Position numbers and translations under genes: made by a program | Shown: positions 1-10,893 of the stretch, in pieces | How positions within the stretch are numbered: position 1 is the stretch's first letter | How the letters are laid out: each line of letters opens with the position of its first letter | The notes under the pieces: generated by a model | Seen by the model: only the letters and a program-made list of their open reading frames with translations | The model's database searches: none | Told to the model about the DNA's origin: nothing | From: Cladopsammia gracilis | Taxonomy: Eukaryota > Cnidaria > Anthozoa > Scleractinia > Dendrophylliidae | Direction: 5' to 3' | Assembly (NCBI GenBank): GCA_022457155.1 | Contig: JAJGOT010000003.1 | Location: forward strand, 1,821,001 to 1,885,000 | DNA: 64,000 bases

Positions 1-487
1 CTTGCAGGTCAAATCCAAACCATTCTAAGTCATCGATACTTTCCATACCTTCCACCATGTCTTCTACTGCTGGAAGTTGGCAATTCATAAATCAATCTTT
101 CCATTCATTCAGATTTGCTCAGGTGTCCAGTTGTGTTCAGTTCGAATTGGATGAAGGTTCCAAGCTTCTACAAAACTTTCCAGAGCTCTGTTGATTCTAG
201 GGAGGAAGGTTAAGTGAAGAGCAAACAAATGAAGTGTGTTACTTCTCTCCAAGATACCAGCCTCTTCCATGGATTGAAAAGTATAATAAAATATATGTGA
301 CAACACGAAAGACATCTCTCCACAGCCTTTTGATTCGCTGATTTTGAGTTGATGTTCCCAGGAGATAGCTCCCTCGGTTAGGCCCCCTTCTTTCTTTCAT
401 TGCCTCCCACACCCTCACATTTTCACCCCCATGATGACTTTGCACCCTTGATGGCCACTCAAACCCTTGTGTCGCTGTGAGGAACAA
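1..487 (-). pseudogene. Integrase core-domain (transposon-derived) fragment
   Basis: Two overlapping minus-strand reading frames (239-487 and 109-315) together resemble the end of the large animal family of transposon-derived integrase core proteins. I see the run HHGGENV, a GxxxQNQRIKRLWRDVFR block, and further on FLPRINRAL and AWNLHPIRTEHNW, which are hallmark blocks of that family as I remember it. The block around RIKRLW normally carries the catalytic Glu (RIERLW); here it reads Lys, so a catalytic residue appears lost. The frame changes near position 300, another sign of decay. The upstream part, with the first catalytic Asp, is not readable here. Family assignment is from memory of the motif and is fairly good; function is presumably lost. 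Confidence 0.55.
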
Positions 488-2327
488 ATCTAGGACAGTG
501 TTACTTCTGTTGTTAGTAGAACATTTAAACTAGAAATATGTGTCTCGCAGAACCTCGCAAAGCTCGGGGGAGGATGCACTGCAAAATTTTCGCGATGTGG
601 GAGGGAGAGATGGAATTTCTGATTTAAATGGAGAGGTTGGGTTGCTTGCTGGCAATGACCTCATTTAAAGTTGAGACATTTTCGTTCTCAGTCTCTTCAA
701 TTTAACTTGTTCTTTGTGCCCTGTCTTCGTAAAATAAAATAAATGGGAACTGGTGTTGGGTTTTGAGCTGCAGGTGGCTGTAACTGCCATGGGACTGCCC
801 CCCCACCCCCCCCCCCCCCATCTTCATTACTTTTTGTCAGAAGGAAAATTGGTCTGAAAGTGGATGTATTAAGTACTGTTGTGGGACATGGGTCCAGGAC
901 AATATGCAGTGGTGTTCTGTTTATTTTGATTGTCTCAATTAAATTCCATTTTTGAAACTTGTGAGCTAGTGCTATCTCCTGTTCCCTTTACATACTGCTA
1001 TAGTTTTTGTTCTATCTACTGGAAATCAAACAATTGGTAATGCAATTCTCTATTCGTTTGAATGGTTGAGATCACAGGAGGTTACTGCTGCTAAAAAGTG
1101 ATGTCCAAAAAATAACAACGCGATGGTGAAAGTGGCATGAGATTCTCCGAGCAGTAACAATACTATATTTTGGATACAGGTCATGGGAATTACAAAATTG
1201 ATTACAAAACATGAATATTCAAGATGAAGCAACAAATTCTCTGCAAATACCATAAGCAATGTATACAGACCTGGATGAAGAATTTGTAGGTTAAGACTAG
1301 GACTTAGGCCTTCATGACCAGTGAGCGCCTTTAAAAATCTTGAAATCAAAATTAATTTGTTGATGTACATTCTCCTTACTGGTGTCAATGCAGTTCACAT
1401 AGCCATATAACTACAGTGAATTTGTATTCAATTTCCACAGACAACTGATGTTGAAGGTGATCAGGTTCTCAATTTGTGTAATCTATGTACTTGCTCGTAC
1501 ACTGATATTGTGAGGAGATTTAAGATACTGATCACCGTTCCAATAATAAATGTGAAGCAGTAATGTTGATGTGTCATGTGTTTAGCTACATGTATATGGT
1601 TGCTACACAATGACATTAGCTGGTCATGATTGCTAACAGAAAATTGTTTTTTCCTAACAAAATGTTTTTATCCAAATTGTAAACAGAAATTCTCCTTACT
1701 AAACCATTCGAATGTTATTTCTTATTGAACTATTTTATGATGAATGCTGTATACTCAAGATACTGTATACGTATACAACTCGATTACTGTTTCATTCACA
1801 AACAATGCTACATCATGTAAATGTTGTATATTTGGGAAATAATTTCCACCTGTGTGATCTGTAGTTTTGATCATTTATCTGTAGTTTTGATCATTTAAAA
1901 AGTTCCTTAGTGACGTTAGTGAGAATATCAATAAACATCAAATTACAGTGTGTAGTAAGAGAATTATTTTTCAGTGTTTGATTATCCTCTCAGTAGTTTA
2001 GCCGGTGATTTGAGCTACATTTCTTAATCGCTTTTTTTTAGCCCTTCCTCTAATCAGTGTTTGCTTTTCCCTACCATATCAGGTATGAAAGATATTCGTC
2101 ACGAGTATTTAGTTGATCGTGTAATTCTTGCCGCCTCGTTGCGTCTACAAACAGAATAATTTTGTCCAACTCTTCCAGTCGGTGTCCCATCTCTTTATCG
2201 GTTTCGTTCAGAATTCTAATGGTGGCATTTTGTCAAGGCGTTTGAACCTAGTCAAACGGTGTGCCTAGGCTGTTCAAAGTCTTTGTAATCTATGCTCTCG
2301 TTGTCTCTTCGTTGCTCGATCGCGATC

Positions 2328-2329
<2 letters not shown>
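488..2329. other. Host sequence without recognisable gene
   Basis: AT-rich sequence with short reading frames only, none with a recognisable motif. It contains a C-rich homopolymer stretch near 800-820 and a short direct repeat (tagttttgatcatttatctg type) near 1860-1890. I see no supported gene. Confidence 0.5.
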
Positions 2330-2385
<56 letters not shown>

Positions 2386-2540
2386 AAGAACTTGTGAGGG
2401 GTCTTGCAAACAATGCAGATCCTAAACCAACGTAAAATGCTTGCTGGAGGATCACTAAAGCGATCGTGGATCGTAAATAAAACCGAAAATGTGAGGGTCA
2501 AGAGTCCAACTCCAATGTAGCTTTGCTGGTTTATTCGCTC

Positions 2541-2570
2541 GACGTTTCGACCATAACGGTCTTCATCGGG
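2541..2570 (-). ncRNA. Hammerhead-ribozyme-like motif (left arm)
   Basis: On the minus strand the sequence reads CCGATGA, a helix II (GACC-GTTAT-GGTC), then GAAAC and GTC. This is the order of a type I hammerhead core (CUGANGA, stem II, GAAA, cleavage triplet) with one deviation, C for U at the second core base. Minimal hammerheads with very short helix III are known in Penelope-like retroelements. Activity cannot be judged; the deviation argues for a decayed copy. Confidence 0.35.
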
Positions 2571-2593
2571 AGCATCTGATACCTCAGATGCTC

Positions 2594-2622
2594 CCGATGA
2601 AGACCGTTATGGTCGAAACGTC
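2594..2622 (+). ncRNA. Hammerhead-ribozyme-like motif (right arm)
   Basis: Mirror copy of the motif at 2541-2570, from the other arm of the palindrome: CCGATGA, stem II with pentaloop GTTAT, GAAAC and GTC. The same single core deviation is present, so the two arms share ancestry. Confidence 0.35.
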
Positions 2623-2777
2623 GAGCGAATAAACCAGCAAAGCTACATTGGAGTTGGACTCTTGACCCTCACATTATCGGTTTTATTTACGATCCACGAT
2701 TGCTTTAGTGATCCTCCAGCAAGCATTTTACGTTGGTTTAGGATCTGCATTGTTTGCAAGACCCCTCACAAGTTTTT

Positions 2778-2865
<88 letters not shown>

Positions 2866-3115
2866 TTCCGACAGTGACCTATATGATTATTCGGGGCCCT
2901 CGATAGGGAGTTTTCTTTGTTTCAATCATTAATTAAGGTTTTTATCACATCATGTATACTTTTAGCGTTAAATTTTTCCTTGTTATTTAGTTCTTTTGTT
3001 ATGTTACGTAACCTCGTTTTCCTTTGTTTTTGTAGCTTAATGTATATGTCACAACTTGTATAACTTAATCATTGTACATAGTTTTTAGTTTTTAGTTTTT
3101 AATTCTTTGTAATTT

Positions 3116-3142
3116 CTGAAGAAGGCCGAAGGCCGAAACGTT
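3116..3142 (+). ncRNA. Hammerhead-like motif, CTGAAGA core
   Basis: Reads CTGAAGA, a GGCC-GAA-GGCC hairpin, then GAAAC and GTT. All core positions fit CUGANGA...GAAA, and GUU is a permitted although uncommon cleavage triplet. Helix III is minimal, as in the Penelope-associated class. Helix I pairing between flanks was not established by eye. Confidence 0.4.
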
Positions 3143-3366
3143 AAAACCAGTCAGGACCAGTAAGAAGTTCGCCCCATCGTTTTTTTTATTATACTTATCT
3201 ACAAATTCACGTGGTGGCGTCGTATCCTTGGATCCTTCTGCTGAAGAGTTCACCGTTTGTGTAAACCTTTTTATTCAGCCTATATATATATATATATTTA
3301 TATACTTGATGGTGTCCGGCAGTTGCCTGGCAACAAAAATGGCGACTGGTGACAATGGCGTATTCA

Positions 3367-3540
3367 TGTAGCGAGGTTAATAAATTTGTCGTCCCTCGGG
3401 AGCTGAGCCGCGTGAATTCCAGCGGAAAAAAACCAATATATATATATATTTCGCTCGAATTCACGCGGCTCAAATTTCGCTCGAATTCACGCGGCTCAGC
3501 TCCCAAGGAACGACAAATTTATTAACCTCGCTTCGCGAGA
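3367..3540. repeat. Inverted repeat with ATATAT spacer
   Basis: Left arm 3370-3420 (gcgaggttaataaatttgtc followed by gagctgagccgcgtgaattc) recurs inverted at about 3485-3535. A second partial copy of the gaattcacgcggctca segment lies between them. This looks like a fold-back or MITE-type repeat. Confidence 0.65.
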
Positions 3541-6164
3541 AAAAAAAAATTAACCGAGCAAATCCATCGATAACTCCATGTATGACAAATCCCCATGTCA
3601 CCAGGCTATGGTGTCCGTCAATATGCCACAAGCTATTTGGACCGGACACAGAATACGCTGCCCTAGAAATTAAGACAGCCCAGCAGATTCTAGAGTTTAC
3701 AGACGCGGCCAATTCTCAAACTCATTAATAATTTATGAGATTATTGGCCAACCACATGGGTGAACTCCCATTATTCCCCAGTATATCTATCAAGTTTTAG
3801 CGAAATCGGCTTCTAAAGGCGCAAGATATAATAAAGCTTTTAAAAGTGACACCTGCCAAAATTTTGCCTTATGAATTTATTTGTGGCCAGGTATCCCTCT
3901 CGACCTTAAAGACGGCACCTCCTATTGTGCATGTGTTCTGCGCATGCATTGCATTTGTAAACTTAAAATTCAATTTGCATTAAAACATGTAGTCACACGA
4001 GACTGTTTTTTTTTTAATGCGAACGCGCAAGGTAAAGGCTAAGTTCCGACCACTTTTCATGTCAAACTATTAACTCCCTGGCTCAGTTTCTAAACTTACA
4101 AGATAAATAGAGTTCTCAAAAATCTGAAAATGCGTGTATAGTCCATCTGCAGCCTAAAAGTGCTGATTTCTTTCTCTATTTTGCAAACGACAGAGCAGTA
4201 CGACAGTAAGGGGCGGACCATGTAATTGTGTGTGCGTGCGTGCGTGGAGAGGGGGTTGGCAATTTCTTCTGAGTATGAATTTTTTTGTTCACCATCACTA
4301 TTTGCAAGAATTTTTTTACCAAAATAAGTCTCTACAGAAATTTTTTTACTATTCAATGTTATTTTATTATACCTAGAAAAAAAACCTTGAAGCAAAGTGG
4401 TCTAAATCAATATTCAAAGAAATTATTGTGTTCCAGAAGTTTGTTTAAATCAGTGTCAGTGGTACCTCCAGTACTTGTTGTTTTATTGCTGGTTCCAGAA
4501 CCGTCCAAAATGTGCTCCAAGCTTACCTCATGCTGTACTTTAATAGTCAAGCCACTGTTTAAACGTTTAGGTTTGTTTTTATGGCATTGCATGTACTTTA
4601 GAACTCTATTGGGTCTACTGCTTTTTTGTCTTCGATGTAAATCTGTAAAAAGATAAAGAGGGCACTACCTCAGCAAAGGAGAAGTGCAACAAGAAAAACA
4701 AAAAGCAAATCAGAAAGTTATATTATTTTGAGATTATTGCACTACAGACAATTTAGGAGGGTTGTTTTTATTTTTCTATTATTAACTGGAGACAGTTCTT
4801 AAAATACCTATTTTTCTGACGTGTCGCCTGCCCCGGGAATCGCTTTTGCTGCGGCCAACACCGTACCTAGTTTACTTCCGGTTTTCTGAAACGACGTAAT
4901 CAGTGATGTCATCGAAACGACGTCACGGCAGAGTCACACCGTATAACGCCAACCCCAACCCACACTACACTAACCTTTACCTTCAAGTCAACCTTATATT
5001 AGGCAAAGACTAATCGGTGGCTTCCTTGTGGTAGCGTTTTCTTATAAAAGCAATTTGAAACAAACGTGCTGTACATAGATGGGTATTACGTGCAAGAGAT
5101 AATTCTTGGGAACATGCAGGTTCTCATCGTCTTGTTGCTTTAGAAAAATTGCTGCTTTTTTATGGTACATTAAAATATATGACAAATGTTTCTTACGCGT
5201 GCGCATGTTTATCACGCAAAAGGAAGATTTTGTTGGGGGGAGGGGTGCGTGACTCGTTCCAGACCTTCCTCTGCTCGATTGATGGTGCAAGAGTTACAAA
5301 AGAGTTGCTTTATACTTCAATCGTTATAAAAGCAAGCGATATCATCCGCATTTGCTGTTGTAAAACAAAACGATACTGTACCCAGATTCGGCTGTTGGAT
5401 TTGTGAGACATTGATGGTTTGATGCAGCTGCCGTGACATTCATTGATCGCTTCACTTTGACAAATTTTGGTCCGATATTCTGCAAGGTAAGCGCTTGTCT
5501 GCAGCCGTTTTCTGTGATTATTTCAAAATACAACCATATGTTTTCCGTATTTGTTTTCGTTTTAGGAGACGTCTGGAGGAAGTCACGATCATTTAAGGGA
5601 AATGGCTTTGCTTTGCGATTTATATCCTTTGTATATCGTTAACGTGCGTGATTTTGCAGTGTTTTCGTAAGTAGTATAGCGAACTGTAATCAATAATTAA
5701 GCAACTATTATTCAAATGTTTACCGTTCTAATTTTGACGGAATTGTTAAACATTAAATCTCTGTGATTTTCGGATGTGTTCTATTTCTGGTAAAAGGAAA
5801 GCGGGTTGAATTTTTCTGACCACATCAATTGTCAAACAGTTGAGTTTAGATCGAATAAATCATTGAGCAAAACACGTCCCGGCAAGTCACAGAACTGCTG
5901 AGTAAACAATTCTCAATCATCACGTAATGGAGTCACCCTCAAATTCCACACATCTCGTATTTTTGCCACGCTATGGTCGGCTGTTAATTACCATATTTGA
6001 TCAATCATGTTGATATTGTTTATTTATTCGAAATCCTATCACCGATTCTCCAGAATGCCTGTGTTTAAACAATCCTGATTCCTTGTAGTAGGTGGTTTCA
6101 AGGATTTTAAAGCGAGAAAAAATACAAAGTTCAGAGAAAAAAATAGACCTGAAATTGTATGCGA
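3541..6164. other. Host sequence without recognisable gene
   Basis: No reading frame here carries a motif I recognise. A CpG-richer patch with cgacgtcac lies near 4850-4930. Frames of 60-120 codons near 4100-4650 and 5040-5640 look random. I cannot exclude short host exons. Confidence 0.45.
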
Positions 6165-6330
6165 ATTTTTTTCAGGCTTCTTTCCGCAATTGCTTAAATT
6201 GCGTTCACAACTGTGAGGATCATTCTTCATTTGATTTCATTTCCACAGTTCATATATGATTTATTTCATATATATCATTTCACATTCACTCCTTTCACGG
6301 GAACATATGAACCTACAATTGACCTGCCCC
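6165..6330 (+). repeat. tRNA-repeat unit, 5' part (interrupted)
   Basis: Begins tttttttcaggcttctttcc and runs through the AT-rich spacer (catatatgatttatttcata, gggaacatatgaacctacaa) common to all units of the array. It stops just before its tRNA-like part because the 6331-7672 element is inserted there; the unit resumes at 7673. Confidence 0.8.
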
Positions 6331-7672
6331 TAGCCTGTTCCAGGCTCCGAGATAGTGGGGAACGCGCGAAGTAAAAAAAAGAAGAGGGAAAAATCGCGGG
6401 GGAACTGGGAGAGGGAGGTCGGCAGAGCCTGTAAACATTTCTTTAGTGACGCTCTTCCGCCCTCTTTTGGCAAGTTTTGCGATAATCCAATTTTCTGTCG
6501 TCAAAATGTCAATTAACAGAAATAGTTCTCGGATTTCTCGCGCGAGTATTTCGCGCAAAAGCACGTACAAGGGTCATACAAGAACGTGAGGAAATCCGCA
6601 TGTATTGCAAGAGGCGTACACCGACGAAAATACTGTCCTCGAATCTCGAAGTCCATCCTTCAAAGTGCTGCAGATTTTATAGGAGAAACGTAGCATGTAG
6701 ATAAACCAAGGTGGCAAGAGTTTCTTTGTTCAGTGTAGTGAGAAATAAGGAATTGCTGGCATTTTCTGGAACCGAGATGCTGGAGATTCAATGGAGGTAC
6801 TGCCTAGCTCCGCGAAACACGTCAACTTAAGCGCAGAATAAACTGTGAGGAACTAAAAACAATGGCAAGATACCACTATTCCAATATAGTCCGTGACTAT
6901 CGCATAAGACTTGGAGCTTAGACTCTTTTAGCCGTGATGAAGAAACACTATCTCGCAAGTTATGCTAACCGCAGACTTGCGCTCACATTAAATCACTGAC
7001 TGAGAAATGAACTGATCCTAAGCATATCTTTATTTTGATCGAAAAGGAAAAATATCTCAGGCACGTACTTGGGATAGACTTATTCTAAAGCTGAGCTAAA
7101 ATGCTTTTAGCGACGAGCAGGATTTGTTAGGCCTGTCACCTTTTATAAAAACCGAGCTTTTTCAGTTGTTCGACTTGATCTCGCATCACTAAAACCAATG
7201 GAGAAACGACTCTTATCGTCGATTTCTCTGCCAAAGCTGCTTTCGCCGGGCGTAGAAAGAGCTGAAATATCAAGCTTTTCCCGAAACCGGTCGGCAGAAT
7301 CGCAAAGACATCTTTACCACGCGCCAAATTTACAAGGCATTCTTGTTGCCCTTTCCTGAGCGCTTCTATATTAGGAAAATCGCACAGGCATTTGTCCAAA
7401 ATATTACATGACTTTGATTCCTTTTCATCACGCGCGAGGATCACGTACGCCATCGTTACGATTGACAAGAATAATGTGCATAGCGAGGTGTTGACATTAC
7501 CTGTCAAAACGGACCAATCAGAGGGTATACCAGGAGCTGGTATACCGGAAAGAGCTTTTTAAAGAAATGTTTACAGGCTCCGCCGACCGCCCTCACCCCA
7601 GTTCCCCCGCAATTTTTTTCTTTTTTTTTTACTTCGTGCGTTCCCCACTATCTTGGAGCCTGGAACAGGCTA
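6331..7672. mobile_element. 1.3-kb inverted-repeat DNA element
   Basis: Terminal inverted repeats begin tagcctgttccaggctcc at 6331 and end with the reverse complement at 7672. Pairing continues, imperfectly, through gatagtggggaacgcgcgaa to roughly 110 bases, including the segment around the cgcgggggaactggg run. The element splits a tRNA-repeat unit; the flanks acctgcccc (6322-6330) and acctgctcc (7673-7681) look like an 8-9 bp target duplication, a size typical of hAT or P elements. No transposase is present, so it is non-autonomous. Inside is a RecQ-type helicase fragment. Confidence 0.7.
7136..7507 (-). pseudogene. RecQ-type helicase N-terminal fragment
   Basis: The 123-residue frame contains the opening motifs of a superfamily 2 helicase: FRKGQ-like motif 0 (EALRKGQQECLVNLARGKDV), Walker A (LPTGFGKS) and motif Ia (VVSPLVLVMRDQVEQLKKLG). 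The spacing fits RecQ-like proteins. The DExH box and everything after it are missing, so it cannot be an active helicase. It lies wholly within the 6331-7672 inverted-repeat element, suggesting capture of a gene fragment or remnant of an autonomous parent. Confidence 0.7.
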
Positions 7673-7676
7673 ACCT

Positions 7677-7691
<15 letters not shown>

Positions 7692-7711
<20 letters not shown>

Positions 7712-7763
7712 AGAGCATCGCACCGGTATCGCGAGGTCACAGGTTCGAACCCCGTTAAAGTCC
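7692..7763 (+). tRNA. tRNA-Thr(GGT)-like, degenerate
   Basis: Cloverleaf-like: D arm GCTC/GAGC, T arm with TTCGAAC loop. The anticodon stem (TCGCA/CGCGA) has a mismatch and the acceptor end TAAAGTC pairs less well than in the 7943 copy. Probably a decayed repeat copy rather than a working tRNA. Confidence 0.5.
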
Positions 7764-7942
7764 TGAATTTTTTCAGGCTTCTTTTCGCAATTGCTTAAAT
7801 TGCGTTCACAACTGCGAGGATCATTCTTCATTTGATTTCATTTCCGCAGTTCATATATGATTTATTTCATATATATCATTTCACACTCACTCCTTTCACG
7901 GGAACATATGAACCTACAATTGACCTGCTCCCAACAGTCAGT

Positions 7943-8014
7943 GGCTTCATAGCTCAGTTGGTAGAGCATCGCACCGGTAATGCGAGGTCACGGGTTTGAA
8001 CCCCGTTGAAGTCC
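7943..8014 (+). tRNA. tRNA-Thr(GGT)-like, best preserved copy
   Basis: All four stems pair: acceptor GGCTTCA/TGAAGTC with one G-T, D stem GCTC/GAGC, anticodon stem TCGCA/TGCGA, T stem with CCCGT. The seven-base anticodon loop CCGGTAA gives anticodon GGT (Thr), with C rather than U at position 33. The T loop reads TTTGAAC here. GGT is unusual for a eukaryotic Thr tRNA, so this may be a tRNA-derived repeat. Confidence 0.6.
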
Positions 8015-8044
8015 TGAACTTTTTTTCAGGCTTCTTTTCGCAAT

Positions 8045-8273
8045 TGTACGATTTTTACAGTTCCAGGAACAATAACCGAAGCTAATCTTAAAATTTGAAG
8101 GTTCAAACGAGTGGAAATTCTAAGAACAAATCCTTTCACAAGAGTTCAATCAATATCCGATCCGAGCGCAACATAAAACTCAACCACATGCAAAGTAATT
8201 TTACTCACGTGATTTGCGTGGCAAATATCAACTTGGGGGGGGGGGGGGGTGAGGTTCCCCTAAATGCTGTACA
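8045..8273 (-). repeat. BEL/Pao 3' LTR
   Basis: 229 bases, TG...CA ends, near-identical to 29278-29508 apart from a few substitutions and an indel near a G-run. On the minus strand it is preceded by a purine tract (ggttgggg), a plausible polypurine tract. Confidence 0.85.
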
Positions 8274-8279
8274 CCCCAA

Positions 8280-8490
8280 CCTTAACCTAATGCACTGCAA
8301 GCATTGGTTAACAGTCTTTTTGCTGTTCAGTCTGCACATTAACCTAATGCACCGCAAGCATTGGTTAACAGTCTTCTTGTTGTTCAGTCTGCACATTAAC
8401 CTAATGCACCGCAAGCATTGGTTAACAGTCTTCTTGTTGTTCAGTCTGCACATTAACCTAATGCACCGCAAGCATTGGTTAACAGTCTTC
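8280..8490. repeat. 57-bp tandem repeat (about 3.7 copies)
   Basis: Units read taacctaatgcaccgcaagc followed by attggttaacagtc; the period is 57 bases, a multiple of three, so both strands stay open with a 19-residue repeat. The repeat occupies the place where the BEL/Pao integrase would lie. Confidence 0.85.
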
Positions 8491-8535
8491 TCCTCTTCGC
8501 CTTCTTGTGCCGCATGTCTCCTTGGGCGGGAGGGA

Positions 8536-9225
8536 CTATCCACTCGTGTTGTTGACAAACTGCTTCCATTCCTTGTCCTTTCTCTTTATCCAGTAGAGAA
8601 CATTCCTTGAGTCTGTCCAACAGCGGGTGCAGCTAATGGCTAGGCATGGTTCTAGTGTCTTCTTGATTCGCGAGATTAGTCTGGCTAGAATTAGAGCAGC
8701 CGTTAACTCCAGTCGGGGAATTGTTTGTTTCTTCAATGGCGAGACACGGGTCTTCGATGCAATCAGCTGAACGTGTGTACTGCCTTGAGATTTAGTGACT
8801 AGGTAGACCACTGCCCCATACGCCGAGTTTGAGGCATCACCAAAACCCTCAAGTTCATGGTTTTGACCCTCATCTCCCATTTTTGCCGTGATGCACCTTC
8901 GGATACAAATGCTGTTCACCATTTCCAGTTCCGTGATCAGTTTACACCATCTTGCCTTCAACTGAGAGTCAAGTTCTGTATCCCAGCGGTACTTCGCCTT
9001 GCAGATATCTTGTAACAAAAACTTCAACTGGACAATGATTGGAGAGATTAAGCCCATTGGATCATAAAATCCTGCTGTCACACGTAATACATTTCGTTTG
9101 GTGGGACTTAATCCACATGCAGATTCCACATGCGTTTGAAACTTGAACAGAAACTCATCATCAACATAGTTCCAGTTTGTACCAAGTACCTTCTGCTCGA
9201 TACTGGTGTCTCTCCCCAAGGCCAC
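8536..9225 (-). pseudogene. pol: BEL/Pao pol: RNase H region
   Basis: Continuation of the reverse transcriptase frame after a frameshift near 9150-9225. It shows the Pao-type connection (GFYDPMGLISPI), then an RNase H domain: GFGDASNSAYGAVVYLV (first Asp), RLELTAALILARL (Glu) and RCWTDSRNVLYWI (second Asp). It breaks off at 8536 before any integrase zinc finger or DDE core. Confidence 0.85.
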
Positions 9226-10058
9226 CGACTGTGATTCGATTGAAAGAAAGTTTCATCTTCTTCAACAATATGGCTGTTCCCTTGTTGAGGTAAGTTATCT
9301 TCTCCCTGAGATTTCATTTCCGTGATTTTCTCCATGAGGGGCCTTGAGTTAGACAGCCACTTTCGTAAGTTAAATCCACCTTCATTCATTCTCTCTTTCG
9401 ACTTGAGATAGAGCTGGAACGCTTCATCCACCTCCTTGAGGCTCAGACTGAGATCATCCACATACAATGAGCGAAGAATCAGCTTCGCAAACTCTGGGTC
9501 TTCCTTCTCGTAGCTCGTTACATGCTTGAGCAGAGTGGCGTTCAACAGGAAAGGGCTTGAGGTAACTCCGAAGACAACACGTGTGAATCTGTAAACTATG
9601 ACTTTGGGCTCCACCAATTCTACATCATCTACCCACAGAAAACGCAGGGAGTCTCTATCATTCTCCTCAACAGATACCATCAGAAAGGCCTTTTCAACAT
9701 CTGCAATAACTGCAATGGGATGGAGTCTAAATCTGATAAGAATGTCCAGAATGTCTGGGGTGAGTGATGGCCCAGTGTACAGGCAGTCGTTGAGTGCTGG
9801 CCCATTTTCCTTTGCCGATGCATCATAGACGACACGAAGCCTTGTCGTCGCCTTGTCCTCTCGTACTACACAGTGATGAGGGAGGTAATGAATCTTACCA
9901 TTCTTGACTTGTTTCGATAGATCAACCCTCTCAATTATTGCTCTTTCAAGCTGATCCTTGATCACGTGATCGTACTCCTCAAGTTGTTCTGGTTTAAGTC
10001 TGAGTCGTCGTAACAAGGACTGTAATCTTCGTAGACTGAGACTATAGTTGTCAGGCAA
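9108..10058 (-). pseudogene. pol: BEL/Pao pol: reverse transcriptase
   Basis: Contains the Pao-type RT fingers and palm: HHCVVREDKATTRLRVVYDAS, then IADVEKAFLMV, and the catalytic box LYVDDL. A preceding frame (10115-10345) holds the upstream segment MNTRFGWTISGPV, conserved in BEL/Pao polyproteins before the RT. A stop or shift separates the two, so at least two lesions are present here. Confidence 0.88.
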
Positions 10059-10114
10059 GGGGTCATGATCCTCCTTCCAGGGGAGTCCTACTTCATATCT
10101 TTGGTTCCTGAAAG

Positions 10115-10345
10115 TTATCTCTCATTGAATGCCTCTAAGACAGAGTTCTCTTCCGGCTTGATTCCTAGTGATTCCAATTCCCAAAAGGTGTTGAGCTTAT
10201 TGTCAAGTTCCTCATCAGCTTGATTTCTGTGTGTGTCAACACGAAGCACATGTGTCACTGCCAAATTGACTGAATCAGAGTGGTTGCCCAAAAACGGTGC
10301 GTTCTCAACAGGACCAGATATTGTCCATCCAAATCTTGTGTTCAT
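10115..10345 (-). pseudogene. pol: BEL/Pao pol: linker before RT
   Basis: Starts after a TAA that closes the protease frame near 10398. The motif FGWTISGPV is a standard BEL/Pao linker. Ends in a frame change before the RT. Confidence 0.75.
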
Positions 10346-10399
10346 AGCAACAGGGCCAGATTTACCACGCCTGGTTTCTCCATTTGCAACATTCCAGTA

Positions 10400-10797
10400 T
10401 TAATCAGCACCGATAAGAATGTCGACCTCTAAGGTGTCTTCTGAGTCAGTTTCTGATAACATGATGTCTGCCAAATGAGGGTGGCTTTGCTGAGCAAACT
10501 GAACTGTCTGGTTACTCAATGGAGAGCAAATCATTGGCACAATATGAGCTGCGATGACCAGTGTTTCATGGCTGTTAACATTCTTCAAGCACAGATTCAC
10601 AACATCAACTGCCTTGACACTGTTGCAATCCGAGCCAAATGTTTTGATACACAATTTCTCTCGTGTAATTGGCTCAAGTCCCAAAGTTTCCTTAAGTTTC
10701 TGAGTGACATAGGTCTTCTGGCTCCCACTATCCAAAATGAGCCTTGCACGTTGTTGTATTTAGGATTTCCTTGAGTCAGGGTTCGAGGCCAAGGCAA
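10400..10797 (-). pseudogene. BEL/Pao aspartic protease
   Basis: The frame 10400-10735 begins at a retroviral-type active site (DSGSQKTYV) and ends EVDILIGAD, the usual second half of the BEL/Pao protease. The few residues upstream of the active site are found in another frame (10597-10797), so the gene is frameshifted within the domain. Confidence 0.8.
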
Positions 10798-10893
10798 TAC
10801 AGGTTTGCAACAAAATCATAGTTTTGCTGTCAACATACATGCTGATGGTCGAACCGCCTTGTTCACTTCCTAGTGGGGTGGGGTGATCCTTAT

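Larger units (their letters stand above)
2330..2863. repeat. Long palindrome flanked by (TA)n tracts
   Basis: A (TA)n run at about 2331-2380 and a longer one at 2784-2863 bracket a near-perfect inverted repeat of roughly 200-base arms centred near 2582. The left arm contains cgacgtttcgaccataacgg and the right arm its reverse complement. The centre is cagatgctcccgatgaag with its partner. Short reading frames inside are artefacts of the TA repeat. It looks like a head-to-head dimer of a small repetitive element. Confidence 0.8.
7673..8044 (+). repeat. tRNA-repeat array, two units
   Basis: Remainder of the unit broken at 6330 plus a complete unit. Each unit is roughly 250 bases: a tRNA-like segment, a short T-rich tail (gaattttttcaggcttcttt), and the AT-rich spacer. 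The array breaks at 8044 at the BEL/Pao insertion (target duplication gcaat) and resumes at 29509. Confidence 0.85.

Noticed and set aside
2274..2932. Frames with long Tyr-Ile repeats
   Set aside because: Pure translation of (TA)n microsatellites.
8095..8610. 171-codon plus-strand frame
   Set aside because: It spans the LTR and the 57-bp tandem repeat; the repeat keeps both strands open.
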